Source: JAVJUS01 sp040220455 (lineage in GTDB: Bacteria; Pseudomonadota; Alphaproteobacteria; DSM-16000; Inquilinaceae). From it: a DNA stretch of 64,000 nt. The position numbers and the translations under genes are program-made. Location: contig JAVJUS010000059.1 in the NCBI GenBank assembly GCA_040220455.1, forward strand, positions 52,357 through 116,356, given 5' to 3'. The notes below the pieces were generated by a model. It did not search any database. It was given only the letters and a program-made list of their open reading frames with translations, and was not told the origin of the DNA. This document shows positions 34,980 through 43,349 of the stretch, piece by piece (positions within the stretch are counted from its first letter, which is position 1; each line of letters opens with the position of its first letter).

Positions 34980-35343
34980 GATCCGGGCCGGCGGCCCGCC
35001 GGCCCGGCACGGGGTCAGAAGAAGAAGTCGCCCGAATCGAAGGTGGAGGGCGCGATGTCGCCGAGCAGGATCGAGGTCCCGTCGGTGTCGATCACCGTGT
35101 CGACAACTCTGGTATTCGAGATCAAAAAATCCCGGATATCGGCGTCAGAGCAATTGCCTCCTGGATTGACATAATTTCTTTCCAATTTCTCGGAGCGAAA
35201 GCGATGAGTCAGATTTTTTGCCGTGATTTCTATTCTTTACAAAACGAACTTTCAAAGTCTTTACGAACGCTTAACGATTTCGGGATAGGGATGATCGTGG
35301 CGCGGCCCTACGGGACGGCCGCGCGGGCGAGAGCGAGGACGCC
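34897..35343. other. Gene-poor region with repeat and gene remnant
   Basis: These 447 bp hold the rest of the palindromic element (to 34979), an RTX-like C-terminal remnant read on the minus strand (35015-35236), and a clearly AT-rich stretch (about 35160-35290). The AT-rich part probably includes the promoter of the downstream unknown gene. No intact gene is visible. Confidence 0.6.
35015..35236 (-). pseudogene. Remnant of the C-terminus of an RTX-type calcium-binding protein
   Basis: A 73-codon open stretch bounded upstream by TAA (35239-35237), with no in-frame ATG and ending in TGA (35017-35015). The last part reads RVVDTVIDTDGTSILLGDI followed by STFDSGDFFF. This closely resembles the C-terminal end of RTX repeat proteins secreted by type I systems: a D-T-x-I-D-x-D-G-T strand, then a hydrophobic residue/Asp alternation and an aromatic DFxF end. 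No GGXGXD repeats lie upstream, so only the 3' end of a gene remains. The call rests on resemblance by eye. Confidence 0.5.
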
Positions 35344-36144
35344 ATGCACATCAACAGCACGCTGACCGCGCGGACGCTGATGCTCTTCGGCGTCAAGCCG
35401 CAGGCGATCCAGGGGCTGCAGTCGGCATCCGGTACGGCGGCGCGGGCCGGCGACACGGGCGCGGCCACGGCCCGCACAGCGGCGAGACAGGGCGACGGGT
35501 CGCAAGGCCCGAAGCCCGGACCGGAGGCCAATGGCGGGCTGACCAATCGCGAGCTTCTCGCGCAACGCGACGCCCGACAAGCCCGGCTGGACGCCCGGCA
35601 GGCCGAGCACGAGGCAAAGATGCGCGCCTTCAAGGAGGAGCACGGCTTTCGCCAGCGCGCCACCGACAGCCTGCGCAACACCTATCACAAGGCCCGCGCC
35701 GGCGCCTTCGGGGCCGACCACTTCTCCTCCCGCGCCGAGGCCATGGAGTTCGCCCTGCGCATGGCCAGCGGAATCAGGAGCGCGGTGCGGCGGGTCGAAT
35801 CCGACGCGAGAACGCAGCAGCCAGAGGCTCAGGCGCTGATGAGGGAGGCGCTGGGCGAAGAAGAGGCTGCGCGCCGCGTTTCTCGTAACAGAGATTGGGC
35901 CGAAGCCGGGCGGATGGAGGCGTATATCTACAGCGCCCGGCTGGAGAAGTCGCTCGAGGTCTCCGGCGACACCTACACCCTCGACGGCGAGAACTCCCGC
36001 CTCGGCGCCTTCACCGTCAGCTGGGGCGGCGAAAAGCTCGTCGCCGTCAACGAGGACCGCGAGACCTTCACCTACTTCGACGCCGCCGGCAACGGCCTGA
36101 CCCACGACGAATGGCAGGAAACCCGCGTCGACATCCGCGCCTGA
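35344..36144 (+). CDS. Hypothetical protein with central charged helix
   Basis: A 266-aa protein I do not recognise. The N-terminal 80 residues are Ala/Gly/Thr-rich and probably unstructured. Residues about 70-105 (RELLAQRDARQARLDARQAE) are strongly charged and helical, likely a coiled coil. The C-terminal part (residues about 205-266) looks like a compact beta domain: TYTLDGENSRLGAFTVSWGG, then TYFDAAGNGLTHDEWQE. There is no signal peptide or membrane segment. A modest ribosome site (GCGAGGACGCC) precedes ATG 35344. It stands alone between repeat-rich regions, after an RTX remnant, so it may belong to a mobile or decaying stretch. Codon use is typical of the genome. Confidence 0.6.
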   Translation: MHINSTLTARTLMLFGVKPQAIQGLQSASGTAARAGDTGAATARTAARQGDGSQGPKPGPEANGGLTNRELLAQRDARQARLDARQAEHEAKMRAFKEEHGFRQRATDSLRNTYHKARAGAFGADHFSSRAEAMEFALRMASGIRSAVRRVESDARTQQPEAQALMREALGEEEAARRVSRNRDWAEAGRMEAYIYSARLEKSLEVSGDTYTLDGENSRLGAFTVSWGGEKLVAVNEDRETFTYFDAAGNGLTHDEWQETRVDIRA

Positions 36145-36213
36145 CCGGCGGAGTCTTCGGGATCGGCGGCGCTCGACGGACCGACGAAGTGCCCGCCTAC
36201 GCCATTCTCATGT

Positions 36214-36241
36214 CGTCATCCCCGCGAACGCGGGGATCCAA
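36214..36241. repeat. CGTCATCCCCGCG-type palindrome, first copy
   Basis: CATCCCCGCG and CGCGGGGATC form a short perfect stem around AA. This unit is repeated in opposite orientation at 36293-36320 (GATCCCCGCTTACGCGGGAA). Palindromes beginning GTCATTCCCGCG are common extragenic repeats in proteobacteria. Confidence 0.7.
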
Positions 36242-36292
36242 GTTGGTTCGGCCTTGAGCATTTCAGCTTTCGGTGAAAAAGGGCGATGACGA

Positions 36293-36320
36293 TTGGATCC
36301 CCGCTTACGCGGGAATGACG
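36293..36320. repeat. CGTCATCCCCGCG-type palindrome, second inverted copy
   Basis: Inverse partner of 36214-36241. TTGGATCCCCGC at its left faces GCGGGGATCCAA at the right of the first copy, so the two can also pair with each other into one larger hairpin of about 107 bp. Confidence 0.7.
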
Positions 36321-36443
36321 ATTTTTCTGGCCCAGACGAATTGCCCTCGGGATGTCTTGTCGCCTTGTGGCGCGTCGTTGCTCGATCAACCGAGAACCGT
36401 CGGGAGTGCCCCACTCTCCAGACCCACCATCCTTGACGGCGCC

Positions 36444-36481
36444 GTGGGCCGGCCGGGCAAAGCGAACCCGACGGGCGCTAC
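36444..36481. repeat. Half copy of the REP-like element
   Basis: GCAAAGCGAACCCGACGGGC here matches GCGAAGCGAACCCGACGGGC of the full element at 16901-16987 with one change. The right end (GCTAC) contains the TAG stop codon (36480-36478, minus strand) of the molybdenum hydroxylase large subunit. Confidence 0.65.
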
Positions 36482-38820
36482 AGCACGCCCAGGGCGCGCA
36501 GCACGCGTTCGGGCGTCATCGGCAGCTCGAACAGGGATGCGGCCCGTGGCGCCAGGGCGTCGTTGACGGCGTTGAGCAGCGCAGCCGGGGCGCCGGCGGT
36601 GCCGGCTTCGCCGACCCCGGCCATGGCGTCGTCGCCGGCCGACGGGTCGGGCGGGACGTGGAGGATCGCGATGTCCGGCATCTCGCCTGCCATGGGCACC
36701 AGGTAGTCCGCCAAGCTGCCGTTGAGGAGCTGGCCATCGGCGTCGTAGTGCAGCTCCTCGTAGAGCGCCGCGCCGATGCCCTGGACGATGCCGCCGCGCA
36801 GCTGCTCCTCGACCGCGCGGGTGTTGACGATCGGCCCGCAGTCATGGGCGACCGCATGGCTGAGCGGACGGACGAGGCCCGTCTCCGCCTCGATCTCGAC
36901 GACCGAGAGCTGGACGCCGCATCCGGCGCGGAACGGCGCGTCCGTCGGGCCGTAGCTCGCCGCCGCGATCAGGCGGGGCTGATGGCCGCCGGGCAGCAGG
37001 TGCGGGCGGAAATGGGCGATGGCGGCGAGCTCGCCCAGGCTCATCCGCCCCGCCCCGCCCGCGCGCGCGACGATCACGCCGTCGACGAGGTCGAGCGCGT
37101 CGGGATCGTTCTGCAGCAGCGCGGCGGCGAGCGCCAGGATCTCCGCCTTCAGCGCCGCCGCCGCCTCGCGCGCCGCGCGGCCGCCGATCGCCATCGACCG
37201 CGAGGCCCAGGTCCCGCCGCCGTGGTAGCACACGGCGCTGTCGCCGGTGGTCATGTCGACGGCCTCGGGCGACACGCCCAGGGTCTCGGCGACGACCTGC
37301 CAGACGCCGGTCTCCGCGCCCTGGCCCTGCTCGGTGACGCTCGACTGACAGCGCACGACGCCCGAGGGCTCCAGTTTGACCACGCAGCCGTCGCGCGTGC
37401 TGACCGCCACCTCCCCGTCGCCGTAGAAGGTCGGCCCGCGCGCGGTCATCTCGACGAAGACCGCGAGGCCGACGCCGAACAGCCGGCCTTGCGCCCGCGC
37501 CGCCTCGCGTTCGGCCGTCAGCGCGTCGAGGTCCACCCCCGCCTCCAGCGCGTCCATGACCGCGCCCAGACGCAGCCGCTCGTAGCGCACGCCGGTCGGG
37601 GTCCGGTAGGGAAAGGCGGCCTCGCCGATCAGGTTACGCCGGCGAAGGGCGAGCGGGTCGAGCCCGGCGCCGCGCGCGCCGGCATCCATCAGCCCTTCCG
37701 TCACCGCGCAGGCGATCGGGTGGCCGACGCCGCGGTAATGGCCCGCCATGCCCTTGGTCTGGTGGACGACGGTCGTGCGCGCGCGCACCGCGGCGAAGGC
37801 GTAGGGCGCGCCGACCAGGGACAGGAGCGCCCGCCCCTCGCCCAGGCTCGTCCTCGGATACTGGGAATAGGGGCCGATGGCGAACAGGTCGTCGATGTCG
37901 AAGGCGAGGATGCGACCGCCGGCGTCGAGCGCCAGCCGACCCCGCACGACATGCTCGCGCGCCTGGATGTCGGCCAGGAAGGATTCGAGCCGGTCGGCCA
38001 GGAAGCGCACCGGCCGGCCGACGAGGATCGCCGCGGCGGCGGTGGCGATCTCGTCGGCGTGAAGCTGCTGCTTGATGCCGAAGGCGCCGCCGACATCCGG
38101 CGCGACCATGCGCACCCGGTGCTCCTCAAGCCCCAGCAGGCGGGCATAGGCGTCCTGCATCTGGGCAGGGCACTGATGCGAGATATGTACCGTCAGCCGC
38201 CGCTCGGTCGGCTCGAATTCGGCGAGCAGGCCGCGCGGCTCCAGGGGCACGCCGGTGTGCCGGGCGAAGCGGAACTCGGCCTCGGCGACGTGGGCGGCTT
38301 CGGCGAACGCGGTGTCGGTATCGCCGGTGTCCACGGTCGCGGTGAAGGCGATGTCAGTGCCGAAGTCCCCATGGATCGGCGGGCCTTGGCCGTCGCGCGC
38401 GGCCACCGGGTCGACCCGGGCGGGCAGCGGGTCGAAATCGACCGCGATCGCCTCGACGGCGTCCTCGGCCTCGGCCCGGCTCTCGGCCAGGACGATCGCG
38501 ACGGGCTCGCCGACAAACCGCGCCGTGTCGGCGGCGAGCGCGGTCTGCCAGGCGGCCTTCAGGTCGGGGAAGAGGGCGTGGACCCCGCGCCAGGGCGCGC
38601 AGACCGGCGCCAGGTCGGCGGCGGTGTAGACCGCCGCGACACCGGGCATGGCCGCGGCCTCGGCGGTGTCGATCGCCCGGATGGCGGCATGGGCGTGGGG
38701 GCTGCGCAGGAAGGCGGCGTGCAGCATGCCGGGCACGGCCATGTCGCCGACATACCGCCCGCGCCCGGCCAGCAGCCGACGCGCGCGGTAGCCCGGCAGC
38801 GAGCCGCCGGCCTCAGCCAT
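36478..38820 (-). CDS. Molybdenum hydroxylase large subunit (xanthine dehydrogenase/CoxL family)
   Basis: A 780-aa molybdopterin-cytosine-dinucleotide-type catalytic subunit. The start MAEAGGSLPGYRARRL at 38820 overlaps the end of the iron-sulfur subunit gene by 8 bp. Family elements are RRLLAGRGRYVGDM, DVGGAFGIKQQLHADE, GHYRGVGHP and, near the end, the active-site Glu E738 in AGVGEAGTAGAP. The active-site loop has no AYxCSFR motif, so this is not a form I CO dehydrogenase. Hydroxylation of an N-heterocycle or aldehyde is more likely. It forms a complex with the two upstream gene products, and an amidohydrolase and ABC importer precede them in the operon. Confidence 0.92.
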   Translation of the reverse strand: MAEAGGSLPGYRARRLLAGRGRYVGDMAVPGMLHAAFLRSPHAHAAIRAIDTAEAAAMPGVAAVYTAADLAPVCAPWRGVHALFPDLKAAWQTALAADTARFVGEPVAIVLAESRAEAEDAVEAIAVDFDPLPARVDPVAARDGQGPPIHGDFGTDIAFTATVDTGDTDTAFAEAAHVAEAEFRFARHTGVPLEPRGLLAEFEPTERRLTVHISHQCPAQMQDAYARLLGLEEHRVRMVAPDVGGAFGIKQQLHADEIATAAAAILVGRPVRFLADRLESFLADIQAREHVVRGRLALDAGGRILAFDIDDLFAIGPYSQYPRTSLGEGRALLSLVGAPYAFAAVRARTTVVHQTKGMAGHYRGVGHPIACAVTEGLMDAGARGAGLDPLALRRRNLIGEAAFPYRTPTGVRYERLRLGAVMDALEAGVDLDALTAEREAARAQGRLFGVGLAVFVEMTARGPTFYGDGEVAVSTRDGCVVKLEPSGVVRCQSSVTEQGQGAETGVWQVVAETLGVSPEAVDMTTGDSAVCYHGGGTWASRSMAIGGRAAREAAAALKAEILALAAALLQNDPDALDLVDGVIVARAGGAGRMSLGELAAIAHFRPHLLPGGHQPRLIAAASYGPTDAPFRAGCGVQLSVVEIEAETGLVRPLSHAVAHDCGPIVNTRAVEEQLRGGIVQGIGAALYEELHYDADGQLLNGSLADYLVPMAGEMPDIAILHVPPDPSAGDDAMAGVGEAGTAGAPAALLNAVNDALAPRAASLFELPMTPERVLRALGVL

Positions 38821-39289
38821 CCCCGGTCCCCGCCGCGGCGAGCACCGCGTCGACGATCGCCTCGTAGCCGGTGCATCGGCAGTAGTTGCCCGACAGCCCG
38901 GCGCGCACCGCCTCACGCGTCGGCGCCGGGTCCTCGGCCAACAGCTCGGCCGCGGTCAGCAGCAGGCCGGCGGTGCAGAAGCCGCATTGCAGGGCACCGC
39001 GCGTGCGGAACGCGTCCTGCAGCGCGGCGAGCCGGCCGCTGTCCGACGCGCCCTCGATCGTCTCCACCACCGCGCCGTCGATGCGCGCAGCGAGCATCAG
39101 GCAGGCGCGCACTGCCCGGCCATCGACGACGACCGTGCAGGCCCCGCAGACTCCGTGCTCGCACCCCAGATGCGTGCCGGTCAGGGCCAGCCGCTCGCGC
39201 AGGAAATCGGCCAGCGTCAGCCGCGCGGGAACCTCGGCGCGCACGGACCGGCCGTTGATGGTGGCGGTGACGGCGACGGTCCCGGTCAT
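38813..39289 (-). CDS. Molybdenum hydroxylase small subunit, two [2Fe-2S] clusters (CoxS type)
   Basis: A 158-aa electron-transfer subunit. The plant-type cluster is GCEHGVCGACTVVVDG with a fourth Cys in RACLML. The second cluster is LQCGFCTAGLL with SGNYCRCTGYE. Its ATG at 39289 overlaps the stop of the FAD subunit gene in ATGA. It passes electrons from the molybdenum site of the large subunit to the FAD subunit. Confidence 0.95.
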   Translation of the reverse strand: MTGTVAVTATINGRSVRAEVPARLTLADFLRERLALTGTHLGCEHGVCGACTVVVDGRAVRACLMLAARIDGAVVETIEGASDSGRLAALQDAFRTRGALQCGFCTAGLLLTAAELLAEDPAPTREAVRAGLSGNYCRCTGYEAIVDAVLAAAGTGDG

Positions 39290-40173
39290 GCCGCCCGGCC
39301 CGCCGCCTCGCCGGGGCCGGCGTCGAGCAGGTCGGCCACGGCGCGGGCCAGAACGACCCGCGCCAGATGCCGGCGCAGGGCCGCGCTCGCCTGGGCGCCG
39401 CCGGCGAAGTCGATCTCCTCCGCCAACGCCTCGCCGGCCGCGCGCAGGGCCTCGGGATCGCCGGGCGCCGCCACCAGGATCGCGGCGGCGGCGGGCGCCG
39501 GCACCGGGCGGTCGGCAACGCCGAAGAAGGCGAGCCGCAGGTCCGACAGCCGGCCGCCGGCGACCCGCGCCCGGGCCGCCACGCCGGCCAGCGCGTAGTC
39601 GCCATGGCGCCGCGCCACCTCGCGCACCGCGAACCGGTCCTCGGGGCGGGGTGCCGGGAGTTCGACCGCGACCAGCATCTCCTCCGGCGCGATCGCGGTC
39701 TCCATCGGCCCGTGGAAGAAGGCCTCGGCCGGCACCGACCGCCGCCCGCCGGACGAGGCCAGGTGCATCACCGCGCCGGCGGCCAGCGCGCAGGCCGGAA
39801 ACTCCGCCGCCGGGTCGCCCAGCGCCAGCGCGCCGCCCAGCGTGCCGCGATTGCGGATGCCCGGATGCGCGACCAGCGGCCCGGCCCGGGCGAACAGCGG
39901 CGCCGCGCGCGCGATTGCCGGGTCGCCCACCATGCGGCAGTGCCGGATCAGCGGGCCGAGCGTCACCCGGCCGTCGCTCTCCGCCACCGAGTCCAGGCCG
40001 TCGATCCGGTCGATGTCGACCAGCAGCTCCGGCGCGGCCAGGCGCATGGCGAGCAGCGGCATCAGGCTCTGCCCGCCGGCGATCAGGCGGGCGTCGTCGC
40101 CGTGCTCGGCCAGGAGCGCCACCGCCTCCTCGACCGTGCCCGCCCGCCGATAGTCGAGCGGCGGCGGCTTCAT
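39286..40173 (-). CDS. Molybdenum hydroxylase FAD-binding medium subunit (CoxM type)
   Basis: A 295-aa flavin subunit. The ATG at 40173 overlaps the amidohydrolase stop in ATGA. FAD-binding elements are LIAGGQSLMPLLAMRLA and AHPGIRNRGTLGGALALGDP, the two typical motifs of CoxM-type subunits. The C-terminal CODH-type domain (about 180-290) follows. The gene order medium-small-large is the standard one for this enzyme class. All three genes are coupled by overlapping starts and stops, which fits equal expression of a heterotrimer. Confidence 0.94.
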   Translation of the reverse strand: MKPPPLDYRRAGTVEEAVALLAEHGDDARLIAGGQSLMPLLAMRLAAPELLVDIDRIDGLDSVAESDGRVTLGPLIRHCRMVGDPAIARAAPLFARAGPLVAHPGIRNRGTLGGALALGDPAAEFPACALAAGAVMHLASSGGRRSVPAEAFFHGPMETAIAPEEMLVAVELPAPRPEDRFAVREVARRHGDYALAGVAARARVAGGRLSDLRLAFFGVADRPVPAPAAAAILVAAPGDPEALRAAGEALAEEIDFAGGAQASAALRRHLARVVLARAVADLLDAGPGEAAGRAA

Positions 40174-41747
40174 CGCACCCCGGCCGCCGGCGCCGTGGTG
40201 CCTGGCATGGCGGGCTCGTGGAACAGCCGGTCGGTGCCCACATCCTCGGCCCAGATCCGGCGATGGGCCTCGGCCAGATAGGGCGCCAGGCCGTCGACCC
40301 GGGCCCGGATTTCGGCGAAGTCGGCGCGGAAGCGGGGCATCACCGCCTCGACCCGCTCGAGCAGGGCGGCCTCGTCGATCATCGTCGAGCGGCCGTCCTC
40401 CATCACCACCTTGCCGTCGACGATGACCGTGCGCACGCCGCGCCCGGACTCGGTATAGACGAGCTGGCGCACCGCGCTGTTGAGCGGCACGAAGGACGGG
40501 TCGGTCAGGTCGACCAGCGTCAGGTCGGCGCGATAGCCGGGCGCGATCCGGCCCAGGTCGTGGCCCCGGCCGAGGCAGCGCGCCCCGCCCGCCGTCGCCG
40601 CGTGGAACATCGGCACCGCCTGGCCCGGCCCCGGCTCCGGATCGGCGATCGCGGTGACCATGGCCATGGTCTTCATCGCCTGGAACATGTTCTGGGCGTC
40701 GCTGCACGAGCAGTTGTCGCAGCCCATGCCGAAGGACACGCCCGCCTCCTCGAGCTGGCGCACCGGCGCGATGCCGCTCTTGAGCTTGAGGTTGCTCAAG
40801 GGGTTGAGGACGACGTTGGTGCCGGTCTGCGCCAGCAGCTCTATCTCGTCGGGCAGCAGCCAGACGCTGTGCGCCAGGTTGAGGCGCGGGCCCAGCAGCC
40901 CCTCCTCACCCAGCCGGCGGACCAGCGAGCCGCCGTGCGCCGGGCATTCCAGGCGGGCCTGCAGCGCCATGCCCTTGGATTCGTAGAAATGGGTGAAGAC
41001 CGGCAGGTCGTAGCGTTCGGCCAGGTCGCGGGTCCGCTCGATCAGGGCGGTGGTGCAGCGCTCCGGCGCCGAGGGGCCGAGCGCCCAGCTCAGCCGCCCG
41101 CCGCGCGGGCCCGCCTTCAGGAACCTGTCCTCGAAATAGGCGAGCTGGTCGATCTTCCGGTCCGGCTCGGCGGCGGTGGACAGGCTGCCGTGCAGCTCCT
41201 TGGGAAAGACCTCGGACCAGAACGGGATCGTGCCGATGCCGCGCCGGTCGGCGTATTGCAGGGCGACCACGGCGCGGATGCCGATCGCCTCGTAGGCGGC
41301 GACGACCGCGTCCAGGTGCTCGGGGTCGAAGGGGTAGAGCGTGACCATGTCCTGGATCGTGGTCATGCCCGAGCGCAGGCATTCCAGCGCGCCCAGAAGC
41401 GTGCGGACCTCGATCTCCTCGCGGCTGCGCGGCGGGTATTGCGGCGGCAGGGCGAGCAGGCGCCAGGTCTCCAGCGGCTCCTCCTCCATCGTGCCCTTCG
41501 CCAGCACGTCGTGGGAGTGGTAGTGCGCGTTGACGAAGCCCGGCAGAACCAGCCGGTCGCGCGCGTCGATCCGGCGCGGCGGCGGCCCTTCCCCCGCCTC
41601 GGCCCGGGCCGCGGCCCCCTCGCCCACCGCGGCGATCACCCCGTCCTCGACCAGGATGTCCGCGACCGCCGGGGCATGCGGGTCGTCCGCGCCGGGATCG
41701 AGGATCCGGCCGCCGGTGATCAGCAGGCGCTCAGCGGGTGGCGGCAT
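40170..41747 (-). CDS. Amidohydrolase, chlorohydrolase/deaminase-like
   Basis: A 525-aa metal-dependent hydrolase of the cytosine-deaminase/AtzA/TrzN-like group. Motifs are VNAHYHSHDVL (H75-x-H77), VFTHFYESKG, LNLAHSVWLLP and the Asp in GMGCDNCSCSDAQNMF. The ATG at 41747 lies within the end of the permease gene (17-bp overlap); an alternative start is at 41768. It ends in ATGA with the FAD subunit gene. Enzymes of this group remove amino, chloro or alkylamino groups from heterocyclic rings. Its place between an importer and a molybdenum hydroxylase suggests stepwise deamination and hydroxylation of an N-heterocycle. Confidence 0.88.
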   Translation of the reverse strand: MPPPAERLLITGGRILDPGADDPHAPAVADILVEDGVIAAVGEGAAARAEAGEGPPPRRIDARDRLVLPGFVNAHYHSHDVLAKGTMEEEPLETWRLLALPPQYPPRSREEIEVRTLLGALECLRSGMTTIQDMVTLYPFDPEHLDAVVAAYEAIGIRAVVALQYADRRGIGTIPFWSEVFPKELHGSLSTAAEPDRKIDQLAYFEDRFLKAGPRGGRLSWALGPSAPERCTTALIERTRDLAERYDLPVFTHFYESKGMALQARLECPAHGGSLVRRLGEEGLLGPRLNLAHSVWLLPDEIELLAQTGTNVVLNPLSNLKLKSGIAPVRQLEEAGVSFGMGCDNCSCSDAQNMFQAMKTMAMVTAIADPEPGPGQAVPMFHAATAGGARCLGRGHDLGRIAPGYRADLTLVDLTDPSFVPLNSAVRQLVYTESGRGVRTVIVDGKVVMEDGRSTMIDEAALLERVEAVMPRFRADFAEIRARVDGLAPYLAEAHRRIWAEDVGTDRLFHEPAMPGTTAPAAGVR

Positions 41748-42489
41748 AGAACTCGATCCTCTTCTCAAGGCGCTCGACCAGGCCGATGAGCACGAAGGCC
41801 AGGCCGAAGATGACGAAGACGAGCGCCCAGAACCGTTCCATCAGGAAGCCCTGGAGGTAGAGTTCGAAGAGCCCGCCGAACCCGATCAGCGCGATGATCA
41901 CCTGGCCGATGATCACGCCCTTGATGCCGCGGATGACGCCCATGCGCAGGCCGGTGGCGATCTCCGGCAGCGCGGCGGGCAGGATGACGCGATAAAGGAG
42001 CTGGCGCCGGTCGGCGCCGAAGACCAGGCCCATCTCCACAAGCGAGCGGTTGACCTGCTGAATGCCCGCCTGGGAGTCGATGATGATCACCCAGACCGAG
42101 AACAGGAACACCGTCGCCACGATCGTCGCCTGGCCGATGCCCAGCAATGGCATCAGCGCCGGCACGAGGGCGGTGAGCGGCGCGCTGATGAAGATGTCGA
42201 CCCAGATGGAGAGCAGCCGGTCGGCCGTCCGGCGCAGCCCCATCAGCACGCCGATCGGCACGCCGACGATCACCGCGAGCCCGAGGCCGAGGGCGAAGCC
42301 CTTGCCCGTGACGACCAGCGCCTCCCAGAAGGAGCCGAGCCGTGTCAGCTCGACCATGGCGCCGGCGATGTCGGTCAGCGGCGGGATCAGGTCGACCGCC
42401 CCGCTGCGCCCGACGATCTCCCACATCAGGCCCCAGACGATCAGCGAGAAATAGGGCGACGGCAGACGCAGGCGGCCCATCGCGGTCAT
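41731..42489 (-). CDS. ABC transporter permease, NitT/TauT type (second permease)
   Basis: A 252-aa inner-membrane permease with about six hydrophobic segments and the EAA-type loop GLVFGADRRQLLYRVILPAA. It starts at 42489 in ATGA overlap with the ATPase stop and overlaps the amidohydrolase start. Together with the permease at 43350-44195 it likely forms a heterodimeric channel, unlike the single-permease importer elsewhere in this window. Confidence 0.9.
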   Translation of the reverse strand: MTAMGRLRLPSPYFSLIVWGLMWEIVGRSGAVDLIPPLTDIAGAMVELTRLGSFWEALVVTGKGFALGLGLAVIVGVPIGVLMGLRRTADRLLSIWVDIFISAPLTALVPALMPLLGIGQATIVATVFLFSVWVIIIDSQAGIQQVNRSLVEMGLVFGADRRQLLYRVILPAALPEIATGLRMGVIRGIKGVIIGQVIIALIGFGGLFELYLQGFLMERFWALVFVIFGLAFVLIGLVERLEKRIEFYAATR

Positions 42490-43301
42490 TCCACGAACTG
42501 CTTGAGGCCGTCCCAGATGTCGTCGACCATCTCGACGTACCGGGAGTCCTTGCGGATGTTCTCGATCGGGCCGTCGCGCTGCAGGTCGGGCTCGACGATC
42601 TTGGAGACCCGCCCCGGCCGGCGCGACAGGATGACGATCTGGTCGGCCAGGTAGACCGCCTCCTCGATCGAATGCGTGACGAAGATCACCGTCTTCTTCT
42701 CGATCTGCAGGAGCGAGAGCAGATCCTCTTGCAGCTTGCGGCGCATCTGCTCGTCGACGGCCGAGAAAGGCTCGTCCATCAGCAGGATCTCGGCATTGAC
42801 CGCCAGCGCCCGGGCGAGGCCGGCGCGCTGGCGCATGCCGCCGGAGAGCTGGTGCGGGAACTTGGACTCGAAACCGCCCAGGCCGACCTCGTCGATGTAG
42901 TGCCGGGCCGTCGCCTCGCGCTCCGCCCGGCCGACCCCGCGCAGACGCAGGCCGAAGGCGACGTTGTCGAGCACCGTCGCCCAGGGCAGCAGCGCGAAGT
43001 CCTGGAACACCAGCGCGCGATCAGGCCCGGGCGCGGAGACCGTCGCCCCGCCGGCCTCGACCGTGCCGCCCGACGGCGGGATCAACCCGGCGACGATCTT
43101 GAGCAGCGTGGTCTTGCCGCAGCCCGAGGGGCCCAGCAGCGCGGTCAGCTTGCCTGTCGGGAAGTCGAGGTCGATGCCGTCGAGCGCGTGTACGCCGCCC
43201 GGGTACCACATGGCGATGTCGCGCACCCGCGCGGCGGGCGCGCCGCCGGCGGCCGGGCCGGTCGCGCTCGAGGTGGCGGGGGCCGTGGTCTGTTCCGACA
43301 T
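42486..43301 (-). CDS. ABC transporter ATPase, NitT/TauT type
   Basis: A 271-aa nucleotide-binding subunit. The ATG at 43301 follows GGAGACG. Motifs are LLGPSGCGKTTLLKI, the Q-loop in VFQDFALLPW, signature LSGGMRQR, Walker B ILLMDEPFSAVD and the switch His in FVTHSIEEA. An extra Pro/Ala/Thr-rich N-terminus (about 25 residues) precedes the domain. It is placed between two permease genes of the same importer. Confidence 0.93.
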   Translation of the reverse strand: MSEQTTAPATSSATGPAAGGAPAARVRDIAMWYPGGVHALDGIDLDFPTGKLTALLGPSGCGKTTLLKIVAGLIPPSGGTVEAGGATVSAPGPDRALVFQDFALLPWATVLDNVAFGLRLRGVGRAEREATARHYIDEVGLGGFESKFPHQLSGGMRQRAGLARALAVNAEILLMDEPFSAVDEQMRRKLQEDLLSLLQIEKKTVIFVTHSIEEAVYLADQIVILSRRPGRVSKIVEPDLQRDGPIENIRKDSRYVEMVDDIWDGLKQFVE

Positions 43302-43349
43302 CGGCGTCTCCGTCGACAGGGGTGAGGCGGCGGGGCCGGCGGGCATCGC

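Larger units (their letters stand above)
36145..36477. other. Repeat-rich intergenic region
   Basis: These 333 bp contain two inverted copies of an ATTCCCGCG-type palindrome (36214-36241 and 36293-36320) and a half copy of the 87-bp element (36444-36481). No coding region is supported. Confidence 0.6.

Noticed and set aside
35344..36144. EF-hand calcium-binding protein
   Set aside because: FDAAGNGLTHDEW resembles an EF-hand loop, but acidic residues are missing at several ligand positions and no second hand is present.
36214..36320. A CRISPR-like array
   Set aside because: Only two inverted copies of a palindrome are present, with no regular spacers, no further repeats and no cas genes.
36352..39258. 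Open reading frame of 968 codons on the plus strand
   Set aside because: It is antisense to the molybdenum hydroxylase large and small subunit genes, which have complete cofactor motifs on the minus strand.
36478..40173. Carbon monoxide dehydrogenase (CoxMSL)
   Set aside because: Gene order and cofactors fit the family, but the large subunit lacks the AYxCSFR active-site loop of CO-oxidising enzymes. The operon context points to a heterocycle.
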